Of a stretch of DNA of 64,000 nucleotides, positions 36,007 through 44,541 are shown one piece after another. This stretch comes from Streptomyces deccanensis. GTDB lineage: Bacteria > Actinomycetota > Actinomycetes > Streptomycetales > Streptomycetaceae. Location of the stretch: positions 2,852,001 to 2,916,000 of the forward strand of contig NZ_CP092431.1 in NCBI RefSeq assembly GCF_022385335.1. Direction: 5' to 3'. The notes below the pieces were generated by a model, which was not told the origin of the DNA, made no database searches, and saw only the letters and a list, made by a program, of their open reading frames with translations. The position numbers and the translations under genes were made by a program. Positions within the stretch are counted from its first letter, which is position 1. The number at the start of each line of letters is the position of its first letter.

Positions 36007-36708
36007 ATGGCGAGGAAGGAACCCGCAGCGGACGCTGCGAACCCCGGGCGACTCAAGCAGATCGCTCTGACGTACAAGATGACCCGCAGGGCCGACAAGA
36101 AGATCGGTCTTGTACTCGCGGCTGTCGGAATCATCACCTTCGGTGTCTTCCTCGCGATCGGTTTCTTGATCGGTCACCCCATCTATCTCGGCATCCTGGG
36201 CTTCCTGCTCGCCTTCCTCGCGACGGCGATCGTGTTCGGACGGCGGGCCGAGCGGGCCGCGTTCGGGCAGATGGAAGGCCAGCCGGGTGCCGCCGCGGCG
36301 GTCCTGGACAACGTGGGCCGTGGCTGGACCACGACGCCCGCGGTGGCGATGAACCGCAGCCAGGACGTGGTGCACCGGGCCGTCGGCAAGGCCGGCATCG
36401 TCCTGGTCGCCGAGGGCAACCCGAACCGGGTCAAGAGCCTGCTGGCCGCCGAGAAGCGGAAGATGGCCCGCATCGTGGCGGACGTCCCCGTGCACGACCT
36501 GGTCGTGGGCACGGGCGAGGGCCAGATCGAGCTGAAGAAGCTCCGCACGACCATGCTCAAGCTGCCGCGCGTCCTCTCCGGCCCCCAGGTGACCGCCACC
36601 AACGACCGGCTGCGCGCCATGGGCGACCTGATGAGCAACATGCCGCTCCCCAAGGGCCCGATGCCCAAGGGCATGCGCATGCCGAAGGGCGGCCCGAAGG
36701 CCCGCTGA
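36007..36708 (+). CDS. DUF4191 integral membrane protein
   Basis: The 233-residue protein has a basic N-terminus (RLKQIALTYKMTRRADKKIG) and a two-helix hairpin (LVLAAVGIITFGVFLAIGFL and IYLGILGFLLAFLATAIVFG). A soluble domain with VLDNVGRGWTTTPAVAMNRS and VHDLVVGTGEGQIEL follows, then a Met/Pro/Lys-rich tail (LPKGPMPKGMRMPKGG). This is the actinobacterial DUF4191 family, usually encoded next to lipA and an RDD protein as here; function unknown. It ends at a very strong terminator. Confidence 0.9.
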   Translation: MARKEPAADAANPGRLKQIALTYKMTRRADKKIGLVLAAVGIITFGVFLAIGFLIGHPIYLGILGFLLAFLATAIVFGRRAERAAFGQMEGQPGAAAAVLDNVGRGWTTTPAVAMNRSQDVVHRAVGKAGIVLVAEGNPNRVKSLLAAEKRKMARIVADVPVHDLVVGTGEGQIELKKLRTTMLKLPRVLSGPQVTATNDRLRAMGDLMSNMPLPKGPMPKGMRMPKGGPKAR

Positions 36709-36717
36709 CGACATGAG

Positions 36718-36765
36718 TACGACGATGGGGGCGCCCGGATCACTCCGGGCGCCCCCATCGTCGTA
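36718..36765. terminator. Very long bidirectional terminator hairpin
   Basis: About 22 perfect base pairs (TACGACGATGGGGGCGCCCG... with its complement) around a TCAC loop, between the convergent DUF4191 and RDD genes. Confidence 0.9.
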
Positions 36766-36781
36766 CGGCCTCGTCGAGGCG

Positions 36782-37279
36782 CTAGATCCGCACCTCCACC
36801 GTGCGGGCCAGGCGGTCGTGGAGGCCGCGGCCGTCGCGGTCCCAGACCAGGGCCGGGATGGCGAGGCAGAGGAGGGCGGAGCGGGCCAGGGCGCGCCACG
36901 GGACGACCGTGCCGGTGTCCTGGGCGACGACGCGCAGGCCGAAGAGGCGCTTACCGGGAGTGAAGCCGACCGTGCCCAGCGTCAGGGCGTGGAGCAGGAA
37001 GAAGATGAGCAGGGCCCAGTTGCTGGTGGCCTGGTCGTAGCCGTCGGTGATCAGGCCGTATGCGATCAAGAGGCAGAGGCCCCAGTCGACGGCGAGTGCG
37101 CCGAGACGGCGGCCGGGGCGGGCGATGGAGCCGGGCCCCTCCTCCGGCAGACCGAGCTGCTCTCCCCTGTATCCGAAGTCGACTCCGGCCGCCTCCGCGG
37201 CGTCACGGGGGCCGGAGAGCCACGATCCGATTGCTTGCCTCTTGTCCACTCGAACACGGTACTGCGACCGTTCTGCCAT
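36782..37279 (-). CDS. RDD family membrane protein
   Basis: The 165-residue protein has a cytoplasmic N-terminus, then IARPGRRLGALAVDWGLCLL (RDD signature Arg and Asp in the first helix). A second helix NWALLIFFLLHALTLGTVG, the conserved GFTPGKRLFGLRVV loop and a final helix follow. RDD proteins are small transport-related or stress-related membrane proteins of unclear function. It is divergent from glnA; the GlnR box lies 34-71 bp upstream of its start, so nitrogen control of this gene is possible. Confidence 0.9.
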   Translation of the reverse strand: MAERSQYRVRVDKRQAIGSWLSGPRDAAEAAGVDFGYRGEQLGLPEEGPGSIARPGRRLGALAVDWGLCLLIAYGLITDGYDQATSNWALLIFFLLHALTLGTVGFTPGKRLFGLRVVAQDTGTVVPWRALARSALLCLAIPALVWDRDGRGLHDRLARTVEVRI

Positions 37280-37312
37280 ACGGACAGGTGGGGTGCCGGG
37301 CGGGATGTCCGG

Positions 37313-37350
37313 TTAACTTGTGCGAAACAAATGGGTCACGTACGAGAAAT
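37313..37350 (+). promoter_or_regulatory. GlnR box of glnA
   Basis: Four half-sites at exact 11-bp spacing: TTAAC-N6-GAAAC-N6-GTCAC-N6-GAAAT. This matches the actinobacterial GlnR consensus gTnAc-n6-GaAAc repeated twice. It lies 98 bp upstream of glnA and also faces the RDD gene. Confidence 0.9.
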
Positions 37351-37447
37351 CACCCGTCCCTAGTGTCGAGAGCAGCGTGTGCCACCGCACTGGCCGCACG
37401 AACGAACTACCACCCCGGCAGGAGACGTCGGGAGTAGGAGGAGCTGG

Positions 37448-38857
37448 ATGTTCCAGAACGCCGACGAGGCCAAGAAGTTCATCGCGGACGAGGACGTCAA
37501 GTTCGTCGACGTCCGCTTCTGCGACCTGCCGGGTGTGATGCAGCACTTCACGATCCCGGCCGAGGCCTTCGACCCGGCCGAGGAGCTCGCGTTCGACGGC
37601 TCCTCGATCCGCGGCTTCCAGGCCATCCACGAGTCCGACATGGCGCTGCGCGCCGACCTGACGACCGCGCGCGTCGACCCGTTCCGCCGCGACAAGACGG
37701 TCAACATCAACTTCTTCATCCACGACCCGATCACCGGCGAGCAGTACTCCCGTGACCCGCGGAACGTGGCGAAGAAGGCCGAGGCCTACCTCGCGTCGAC
37801 CGGTATCGCGGACACCGCGTACTTCGGTCCCGAGGCCGAGTTCTACGTCTTCGACAGCGTGCGCTTCAAGACCTCGGAGAACGAGTCCTTCTACCACATC
37901 GACTCCGAGGCGGGCGCCTGGAACACCGGTGCGCTGGAGGACAACCGCGGTTACAAGGTCCGCTACAAGGGCGGTTACTTCCCGACCCCGCCGGTCGACC
38001 ACTTCGCCGACCTGCGTGCGGAGATCTCCCTGGAGCTGGCCAAGTCCGGCCTCCAGGTCGAGCGTCAGCACCACGAGGTGGGCACCGCCGGCCAGGCCGA
38101 GATCAACTACAAGTTCAACACGCTGCTCGCCGCGGCCGACGACCTGCAGCTCTTCAAGTACATCGTGAAGAACGTGGCCTGGCGCAACGGCAAGACCGCG
38201 ACGTTCATGCCGAAGCCGATCTTCGGTGACAACGGCTCGGGCATGCACGTCCACCAGTCGCTGTGGTCGGGCGGCTCGCCCCTCTTCTACGACGAGGCCG
38301 GTTACGCGGGCCTGTCGGACACCGCCCGCTACTACATCGGCGGCATCCTCAAGCACGCCCCGTCGCTGCTGGCGTTCACCAACCCGACGGTGAACTCGTA
38401 CCACCGCCTGGTGCCGGGCTTCGAGGCCCCGGTGAACCTGGTCTACTCGCAGCGCAACCGCTCCGCGGCCATGCGTATCCCGATCACGGGTTCGAACCCG
38501 AAGGCCAAGCGTGTGGAGTTCCGCGCGCCCGACTCCTCCGGCAACCCGTACCTCGCCTTCTCGGCCCTGCTGCTCGCGGGCCTCGACGGCATCAAGAACA
38601 AGATCGAGCCGGCCGAGCCGATCGACAAGGACCTCTACGAGCTGGCCCCCGAGGAGCACGCGGGCGTCCCGCAGGTCCCGACCTCCCTCCCGGCCGTCCT
38701 CGACTCGCTGGAGCGCGACCACGAGTTCCTCCTCCAGGGCGACGTCTTCACGCCGGACCTGATCGAGACGTGGATCGACTACAAGCGCACCAACGAGATC
38801 GCCCCGCTCCAGCTGCGCCCGCACCCGCACGAGTTCGAGCTGTACTTCGACGTGTGA
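37448..38857 (+). CDS. glnA: Glutamine synthetase type I
   Basis: The 469-residue dodecameric GSI makes glutamine from glutamate and ammonia with ATP. Visible motifs: [28 protein letters not shown], the NKF-type [14 protein letters not shown], and [10 protein letters not shown]. The adenylylation site is [10 protein letters not shown], with Tyr at residue 397, so it can be inactivated by GlnE. The ATG at 37448 lies behind GGAGGAGCT. A GlnR box is upstream and a hairpin terminator downstream. The second, heat-labile type GSII is encoded at 50328. Confidence 0.98.
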   Translation: MFQNADEAKKFIADEDVKFVDVRFCDLPGVMQHFTIPAEAFDPAEELAFDGSSIRGFQAIHESDMALRADLTTARVDPFRRDKTVNINFFIHDPITGEQYSRDPRNVAKKAEAYLASTGIADTAYFGPEAEFYVFDSVRFKTSENESFYHIDSEAGAWNTGALEDNRGYKVRYKGGYFPTPPVDHFADLRAEISLELAKSGLQVERQHHEVGTAGQAEINYKFNTLLAAADDLQLFKYIVKNVAWRNGKTATFMPKPIFGDNGSGMHVHQSLWSGGSPLFYDEAGYAGLSDTARYYIGGILKHAPSLLAFTNPTVNSYHRLVPGFEAPVNLVYSQRNRSAAMRIPITGSNPKAKRVEFRAPDSSGNPYLAFSALLLAGLDGIKNKIEPAEPIDKDLYELAPEEHAGVPQVPTSLPAVLDSLERDHEFLLQGDVFTPDLIETWIDYKRTNEIAPLQLRPHPHEFELYFDV

Positions 38858-38888
38858 TCGACGCGTAGTCCGTACGCCTTCACGGCGG

Positions 38889-38920
38889 CGCCCCCGTTCC
38901 CGTTTCTCGGGACGGGGGCG
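38889..38920 (+). terminator. Terminator hairpin after glnA
   Basis: CGCCCCCGTTCCCG pairs with CGGGACGGGGGCG (one bulged base) around TTTCT, 31 bp past the stop codon. Confidence 0.75.
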
Positions 38921-38974
38921 TCGTCGTATGGTTCTGGCACGGCTGTTCGAGAGAGATGACGGGGAGACATGGGG

Positions 38975-39232
38975 ATGCCCGAACAGGACGACGACGAGCG
39001 GGAGTTCGACATCAAGTGGGCGGACGGCGCCGAGCACAAGGAGCCCTCCGCGCGGGCCCGGATGCTCGCGGCCCGCTGGAAGGAGAACCCGCCCGCACCG
39101 CAGCCCTTCCGCGCCGATCCGGGGCCGAGGGAGCCGCGCCGGTCGTCCTGGGTGTCGACGGTGATCGTGTTCGGGTGCGTGGCGGGACTGATCGCGCTGA
39201 TCGGATACGTCAACTACCGGTCTTCGTACTGA
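38975..39232 (+). CDS. Small tail-anchored-type membrane protein (85 aa)
   Basis: An acidic N-terminal half (MPEQDDDEREFDIKWADG), a helical middle (ARARMLAARWKENPP) and one C-terminal hydrophobic helix (STVIVFGCVAGLIALIGYV) ending NYRSSY. It should sit in the membrane with the acidic part inside. The ATG at 38975 has GGGGAG eight bases upstream; ATG 38969 is two codons longer but too close to that site. It is 8 bp from the HEAT-repeat gene and may be cotranscribed with it. No known function. Confidence 0.72.
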   Translation: MPEQDDDEREFDIKWADGAEHKEPSARARMLAARWKENPPAPQPFRADPGPREPRRSSWVSTVIVFGCVAGLIALIGYVNYRSSY

Positions 39233-39240
39233 GGCCGTAC

Positions 39241-40671
39241 ATGCGCGAGGACCTCCGGGGCGGGGGCGAGGCCGCGCTGCGGCTCGTGCGGGGCGGGGAG
39301 CTGCGGGACTCGGTCGACTTCACCGCCCCGGGCGCCTGGCTCGACCTGGACGCGGGCACGCGCTGCTGGGTCGCCCGGGACCTGTTGCCGACGCGGGACG
39401 AGGTGGAGGGCCGGCGCACCTGGCCCGGCGTCCTCGCCCGCCGGGCGGAACCGACCGAGGCGCGCCTCGCACTCGCCCTGTGCCACCACGACGGCAGGGT
39501 GCGTGAGGCGGCGCTGCGGCCTGCCACGGCCTACCCGGATCTGCTGCCGCTGGTCGTCGTCCGGGCCGCCGACTGGGCCGGGCCGGTGCGGGAGCGGGCC
39601 CGCTCCCTGCTGCGTGCGGCGCTCGACGCGGACGCGGCGGTCACCCTCGCCCCTCTGGTCCTGCTCGTCGGCCGCCGCGACCGGGGCGCCTTCGCCGTCG
39701 GGCTGCTCGCCGAGGTGCTCCGCCGGGCCCCGCTGGACCGGTTCGCGCCCCTGTTCACGGCGCCGGACCCCGCCGTCCGCCGCTTCGCCTACCGGCTGGC
39801 GATCGAGGAACGGCTCCTCTCCCCCGCCGGGCTCGCCCGTGCCGCCGCCCGGGACGGCGACGTCGTCGTCCAGGACCTGTGCGCGGACGCCGCGCTGGCC
39901 GCCGTAGCGGAGGAGTCGTACGACGACGTGCTCGGACCGCTCCTCGGCGCCCGCAACCCCCGCGCCCGCTCCACCGGGGTCACCGCGCTGCGGCGGGCCG
40001 GGCGGCCGGAGGGTGCGGTGGCGTTCCTGGGCGACCGGTCCGCCCTGGTACGGGCCTGCGCGCGGTATGTCGTACGGCGGTACGGGACCGATCCGGCGCC
40101 GCTGTACCGGGCCTGGTGCGCGGCGGCGGACGACCCGGCGTTGCGGCCGGGGAACGTCATCGGGCTCGCCGAGTGCGGGGAGCGGGCGGACGCGGGGCTG
40201 CTGTGGCCGCTGCTGGCCCATCCGGCGGCCGGCGTACGGGCCCGTGCCGTGGCGGCCCTGCGGCTGCTGGACGTGTCCGACGTACGGCTGCTGCGGCCCC
40301 TGCTCGACGATCCCGAACCCGGGGTCGTGCGCGAGGCGACCGCCGCGCTGTTGCCGTCGGCGGAACGGCTGCCCGAGGAGTGGCTGGCGGAACGGCTCGG
40401 GGCCGAGCGGCCACGGCACGCACGGGTGGCCGCCTTCCGGTTGCTGGACGCGCGCGGTGGCGTCGCACGGCTGCGGGCGGCCGTCGCGCTGCTGGACGAC
40501 GAGGACGACAGGCTGCGGACCTGGGCCGGGCAGTCCGTGCAGGGGTGGGGTCCGTCGGCGGACGTGCGGCTCGGGGACCCGGAGGTGGGCGCGTTGCTCG
40601 ATCGTGGCCGTCACCTCTTCAGCGACCACGTCCTGCGGCTGCGGAAGCGGGAGGCCGGGCTCGGCGCCTGA
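39241..40671 (+). CDS. HEAT-repeat-like protein
   Basis: The 476-residue protein has an N-terminal beta-rich part (ALRLVRGGELRDSVDFTAPG) followed by tandem two-helix units. Examples are VRERARSLLRAALDADAAV, VRRFAYRLAIEERLL, ARSTGVTALRRAGRPEGAV, GVRARAVAALRLLDVSDVRL and VVREATAALLPSAERLPEEW. Such Arg/Ala/Leu solenoids usually mediate protein-protein contacts; no catalytic domain is seen. The ATG at 39241 has GAGG seven bases upstream and starts 8 bp after the small membrane protein gene. Confidence 0.82.
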   Translation: MREDLRGGGEAALRLVRGGELRDSVDFTAPGAWLDLDAGTRCWVARDLLPTRDEVEGRRTWPGVLARRAEPTEARLALALCHHDGRVREAALRPATAYPDLLPLVVVRAADWAGPVRERARSLLRAALDADAAVTLAPLVLLVGRRDRGAFAVGLLAEVLRRAPLDRFAPLFTAPDPAVRRFAYRLAIEERLLSPAGLARAAARDGDVVVQDLCADAALAAVAEESYDDVLGPLLGARNPRARSTGVTALRRAGRPEGAVAFLGDRSALVRACARYVVRRYGTDPAPLYRAWCAAADDPALRPGNVIGLAECGERADAGLLWPLLAHPAAGVRARAVAALRLLDVSDVRLLRPLLDDPEPGVVREATAALLPSAERLPEEWLAERLGAERPRHARVAAFRLLDARGGVARLRAAVALLDDEDDRLRTWAGQSVQGWGPSADVRLGDPEVGALLDRGRHLFSDHVLRLRKREAGLGA

Positions 40672-40840
40672 CCGGGCCGGCGGCGACACCGGGTTCGACC
40701 GAGCGAGCGACCGGGCCCGGGTTTACGGAAACGCGGAGAGTCCTTTGCCCTGGTGGGGGCCGATCGCGACCGGTTCATGGGGCTGCCCGGGCGCACAATG
40801 GAAGCGGGACGAGCTGCTGCCTGAGTGCGGGGTGGTACGG

Positions 40841-41860
40841 ATGTCTGAGCGGTTCCGGAGTGATCCTCGGCTGGCCCTGCGGATGACGGTCACGTTGTTT
40901 CTGCTCGGGTTGCTCTATGTCGTGTTCGTGGCCGTGCTGATCGCGCTGCTGAGGTCCTGGGTGCTGGTCGTGGTGATCGCGGCGGGACTGCTGGGGGCGC
41001 AGTACTGGTACTCGGACCGGGTCGCGCTGTACGCGATGCGCGGGCGGATCGTGGAGCCGGAGGAGTATCCGCTGCTGCACGGGGTCGTGGACCGGCTGTG
41101 CGCGGTCGCGGACGTGCCGAAGCCGCGGGTCGCCGTGGCCGACATGGAGATGCCGAACGCGTTCGCGACCGGGCGGAACGCCGACCACGCCGTGGTGTGC
41201 GTGACGACCGGGCTGCTGCGGCGGCTGGAGCCGGACGAGCTGGAGGGTGTGCTCGCGCACGAGCTGTCCCATGTGGCGCACCGCGATGTCGCCGTCATGA
41301 CGGTCGCCTCGTTCCTCGGGGTGCTCGCCGGGCTCGTCGTCCGGACCGCGTTCTACTCGCACATGTTCGGCGGGCGGCGGGACCAGAACACCGCCGTCGT
41401 GTTCAGCGTGATCATGGGCGTCTCCGCCGCCGTGTACGTCCTGAGCTTCCTGCTGATCCGGGTGCTGTCCCGGTACCGCGAGCTGGCCGCCGACCGGGCG
41501 GGCGCCCTGCTCACCGGGCGGCCCTCGGCGCTCGCCTCCGCCCTCACCAAGGTCACCGGCGACATCGCGCGCATCCCCACCCGGGACCTGCGCACCTCAC
41601 AGGCCTTCAACGCGTTCTACTTCACCCCCGCGCTCGGCGACCACCCCCATCTGGCCCACTTCTTCGCCACCCACCCGCCACTGGAGCAGCGGCTCGACCA
41701 ACTGGCCCGTATCTCGGGCGAGTTGGACGCGGCCGCCGCGCCGGGGTCCGGTGGGTCGGAGGGCGTCGGCGGGTCGGAGGGGGCCGGTGGGTCGGAGGGC
41801 GTCGGCGGGTCGGAGGGGGTCGGCGGGTCCGTGGAGCCCGGGTCCGGGAAGGCGGGCTGA
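40841..41860 (+). CDS. htpX: Zinc metalloprotease HtpX (M48B)
   Basis: HtpX is an inner-membrane protease that degrades misfolded membrane proteins under envelope stress. The 339-residue protein has two N-terminal helices (MTVTLFLLGLLYVVFVAVLI and the next), FATGRNADHAVVCVTTGLLR, the zinc site HELSH at residues 140-144 and the third-ligand region RYRELAADRAGALLTGRP. The C-terminus is an unusual GlySerGlu repeat (units of GGSEGVGGSEGAGG, ~80 bp at 41750-41830) absent from most HtpX proteins. The pspAB remnant starts 4 bp after the stop, so the two were translationally linked. Confidence 0.93.
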   Translation: MSERFRSDPRLALRMTVTLFLLGLLYVVFVAVLIALLRSWVLVVVIAAGLLGAQYWYSDRVALYAMRGRIVEPEEYPLLHGVVDRLCAVADVPKPRVAVADMEMPNAFATGRNADHAVVCVTTGLLRRLEPDELEGVLAHELSHVAHRDVAVMTVASFLGVLAGLVVRTAFYSHMFGGRRDQNTAVVFSVIMGVSAAVYVLSFLLIRVLSRYRELAADRAGALLTGRPSALASALTKVTGDIARIPTRDLRTSQAFNAFYFTPALGDHPHLAHFFATHPPLEQRLDQLARISGELDAAAAPGSGGSEGVGGSEGAGGSEGVGGSEGVGGSVEPGSGKAG

Positions 41861-42307
41861 CGGCATGGGACTGCTGGACATCCTCCTCGGCCGTACGAAG
41901 CCGGTCGCACCCGACCTCGACCGGCTCTTCGCCCTCCCCTCGGCCGCCGTCGCCCTGGAGGCGGCCGGCTCCCTCACCCCCACCGGCACGGGCGCGGTGT
42001 GCTTCGCGACGGTCGAGGGCGCGGCCTTCGACGGCGTACGGCGCGAGGTGCGGGCCCTGCTCGACGCGGACGCGGGGCGGACCGGGCCGCCGGTCGGGGT
42101 CGAGGGACGGCTACCGGGATTCATTCGCAGTGCTCCGGCCTTCAGGCCGGGGTGAAGCGAATCTGATGACGGCGACGCGGAGCGTCGCGGCGTTGCTCCG
42201 GCGTGCCGGACACTGCGGTGGGGACGGGAGGGCGAGAGGGTCAGGGTGATGATTCGTTCACCTGTTCCCTATGGTGACGCGTGTGCGATCTCCCTAGTGT
42301 GATCGTC

Positions 42308-43531
42308 ATGCAGCTCCGGTACAGCTTCCGTCTGTACCCGGATGCCGGTCAGCGCACCGCGCTGGCCAGGGCCTTCGGGTGCGCCCGTGTCGTGTTCAAC
42401 GACGCGGTGCGTGCCCGGGAGGACGCCCGCCGGGCCGGGCAGCCGTTCCCGACGGCGGGAGAGCTGTCGAGGAGGCTGGTCACCGAGGCGAAGCGAACGC
42501 CGGAGCGGTCCTGGCTGGGCGAGGTCTCCGCAGTTGTCCTGCAGCAGTCCCTGCGGGATGCCGAGAGCGCGTACCGCAACTTCTTCGCCTCCTTCAAGGG
42601 CGCCCGCAAGGGACCGAAGGTCGGCACGCCCCGCTTCAAGTCCCGCAAGGACAACCGGCAGTCGATCCGGTTCACCGCCAACGCCCGCTGGAGCATCACC
42701 GGCAGCGGACGGCTGAGCCTGCCGAAGATCGGCACGGTGAAGGTGAAATGGTCCCGCACGCTGCCTGTCACGCCCACCTCCGTCACCGTTATCAAGGACG
42801 CGGCCGGCCGGTATTTCGCGTCCTTCGTCATCAACACCGACCCCGCCACCGACGCCGCCCGGATGCCCGACACCGGCACCACCATCGGCATCGACCTCGG
42901 CCTGACCCACTTCGCCGTCCTGTCCACCGGAGAGAAGATCGAATCCCCGCGCTTCCTACGGCGCGCGGAGAAGAAGCTGAAGAGGGCCCAGCGCGAGCTG
43001 TCCCGCAAGCAGAAGGGGTCCAAGAACCGGGCCAAGGCCCGCCTGAAGGTCGCCCGCGCGCACGCCAAGGTCGCCGACGCACGCCGTGAGTTCCACCACC
43101 AGCTCTCCACCAGGCTGATCTCCGAGAACCAAGGAATCGCCGTGGAGGACCTGTCGGTGGCGGGACTGGCCCGCACCAGGCTGGCCAAGTCCGTGCACGA
43201 TGCCGGATGGTCCTCGTTCACCAGCATGCTGAAGTACAAAGCGGCCAGGTACGGACGCACCCTGATCACGATCGGCCGGTTCACCCCGACCTCGCAGACC
43301 TGCTCGACCTGCGGCGCGGTGGACGGGCCCAAACCCCTGCACGTGCGGGAATGGACGTGTACTGCCTGCGGCGCGGTCCACGACCGGGACATCAACGCCG
43401 CGATCAACGTGAAGACGGCCGCCGGACTGGCGGTATCGGCCTGCGGAGCGCCGGTAAGACCGGGAGCAATTCCGGCACAGCGCGAAGAAACAGGAAGCCA
43501 CGGATTCCCGACCGGAAACCGTGCCGCGTAG
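42308..43531 (+). CDS. tnpB: TnpB family RNA-guided nuclease / IS1341-type protein
   Basis: The 407-residue protein has the OrfB N-terminal helix-turn-helix (QLRYSFRLYPDAGQRTALAR). The split RuvC nuclease has acidic residues in GIDLGLTHFAVLS (Asp196), VEDLSVAGL (Glu280) and HDRDINAAINVK (Asp361), and a zinc finger with CSTC (332-335) and CTAC (351-354). All catalytic residues are present, so it is predicted active. TnpB proteins cut DNA guided by an RNA made from the element's right end. It starts at ATG 42308. Upstream 183 bp of the element contain no ORF with a ribosome binding site. Confidence 0.93.
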   Translation: MQLRYSFRLYPDAGQRTALARAFGCARVVFNDAVRAREDARRAGQPFPTAGELSRRLVTEAKRTPERSWLGEVSAVVLQQSLRDAESAYRNFFASFKGARKGPKVGTPRFKSRKDNRQSIRFTANARWSITGSGRLSLPKIGTVKVKWSRTLPVTPTSVTVIKDAAGRYFASFVINTDPATDAARMPDTGTTIGIDLGLTHFAVLSTGEKIESPRFLRRAEKKLKRAQRELSRKQKGSKNRAKARLKVARAHAKVADARREFHHQLSTRLISENQGIAVEDLSVAGLARTRLAKSVHDAGWSSFTSMLKYKAARYGRTLITIGRFTPTSQTCSTCGAVDGPKPLHVREWTCTACGAVHDRDINAAINVKTAAGLAVSACGAPVRPGAIPAQREETGSHGFPTGNRAA

Positions 43532-43594
43532 CGGCACAGCAACCAGTCGAGAAGGCCAGAATCCTCGGGCATCAGCCCGAGGATGCAAGTCAAT
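43430..43594 (+). ncRNA. Predicted omega RNA (TnpB guide RNA scaffold), right end of the element
   Basis: In this family the guide RNA overlaps the tnpB 3' end and runs to the right end of the element, with the guide copied from flanking DNA. Here the 3' hairpin 43561-43584 lies 10 bases before the junction. The predicted guide is the flank starting CGTGGCTGGTCTCCCC at 43595. The 5' limit is a guess. Confidence 0.45.
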
Positions 43595-44032
43595 CGTGGC
43601 TGGTCTCCCCCGGGGGACCCGGGGGGCAGTGGGATCTGCGGGACCTGCCCGCGCTGGTGAGCGATCTGCACGCGGTCAACAGCGCTCTGGAGGGCGGCGG
43701 GTTCGGGCCTCAACTGCTGTGCTCGGTCGTCGGTTTCCGCCGTGCGGGCGGGAGTGAGGACGGAGTCGGGCACGTCGGTGAGGGTGACCGTGACGGGACC
43801 CGGCTCGGGATCGTCTATCTCTACAAGCGCGGGACGTTCTATCCGTTCGCGCCGCTGCCGGGTGCCGGGCAGCGGCGCGACAACGCGCTCGAGCTACGGG
43901 TCCGGGCGGTGCTCGGGGACGAGCTGCGGGTCGAACCCGAGCTGAGCCGGTGGTTCCCGGTCTGGGGTGCCCCGGGGCTGTGACCTCGGCCCCGGGACAC
44001 CGCCGGACGTTGCTCCTTGTCGCTGTTCGTCG

Positions 44033-44326
44033 CTACTTCTTGCTCTTGTCGCGCTCCTGCCGACGGGTCTCGAAAGGCCGTTCGCGGCGGTAGCGGCGCT
44101 CCCACTTCGCCTGCTGGTCACGGCGATCGCGGTACGCGCGGTAGGAGGCGGGCTGGGCCGAGCCGCCGCTCGCCGGGGAACCCGACGAGGACGCCGCCGA
44201 GCCTCCCCCCGTGCGGCCGTAGCGGACGTACAGGTAGAGCAGGGCGACTGCGGCCAGCCAGAGGATCTGGTTCGAGAAACCCATGACGACCAGAACGGCG
44301 GTCGCCGAAAGGATCAAGGTGCCCAT
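44033..44326 (-). CDS. Small membrane protein with basic C-terminus (97 aa)
   Basis: Two adjacent hydrophobic segments (MGTLILSATAVLVVMGF and ILWLAAVALLYLYVRYG) are followed by a Ser/Gly linker. A highly charged tail (RRDQQAKWERRYRRERPF, ending RQERDKSKK) completes it. The ATG has GAGGAG about 8 bases upstream. It is convergent with the pspAB remnant, whose stop is 50 bp away. A small membrane protein next to htpX and pspAB could belong to the same stress-response neighbourhood, but no family is recognised. Confidence 0.75.
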   Translation of the reverse strand: MGTLILSATAVLVVMGFSNQILWLAAVALLYLYVRYGRTGGGSAASSSGSPASGGSAQPASYRAYRDRRDQQAKWERRYRRERPFETRRQERDKSKK

Positions 44327-44541
44327 GACGGGACTCCTCGGGGCGTGGCGTGGGTGATGACTGTGCGGGGAAGAGTAGCCCCGGGGCCGGAAAGTGGTGC
44401 CCGTCGTGCACGGGCCCGGTCTTCCGGGGGCCTTCGCTCCGCGTTTCCAGGATGCTCGTGTGACGGGTGCGGGGGCATCCCATTTATCGGGAGCCGGCTC
44501 CTTGTCGGAGACCTCCGCTCCTCGTCGGGGATGCTGACCGC

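Larger units (their letters stand above)
42125..43594 (+). mobile_element. IS200/IS605-group (IS1341-type) element with tnpB only
   Basis: The boundaries are deduced by rejoining the split pspAB gene. The left flank ends GATTCAT, the element ends GCAAGTCAAT, and the gene resumes CGTGGCTGG; boundaries are uncertain by one to three bases. There is no target duplication, as expected for this group. The left end holds the hairpin CCGGCCTTCAGGCCGG (42135-42150) and the right end a 10-bp hairpin ATCCTCGGGC-ATCA-GCCCGAGGAT (43561-43584). No tnpA is present, so movement would need a transposase in trans. Confidence 0.88.
41865..43983 (+). pseudogene. pspAB: pspAB (PspA-associated protein), frameshifted and interrupted by an IS element
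   Basis: The 5' part (MGLLDILLGRTKPVAPDLDR, then LTPTGTGAVCFATVEGAAF) and the 3' part (WLVSPGGPGGQWDLRDLPAL, LLCSVVGFRRAGGS, VYLYKRGTFYPFAPLPGAG, LSRWFPVWGAPGL) are the two ends of PspAB, which commonly follows HtpX. They are separated by a 1.47-kb element at 42125-43594. In addition, the 5' part leaves the frame of the 3' part before the insertion: the matching reading (SRDGYRDS) is one frame over, consistent with one extra G in the GGGG run at 42096-42099. PspAB acts with PspA in membrane stress in actinobacteria; here it should be non-functional. Confidence 0.85.
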
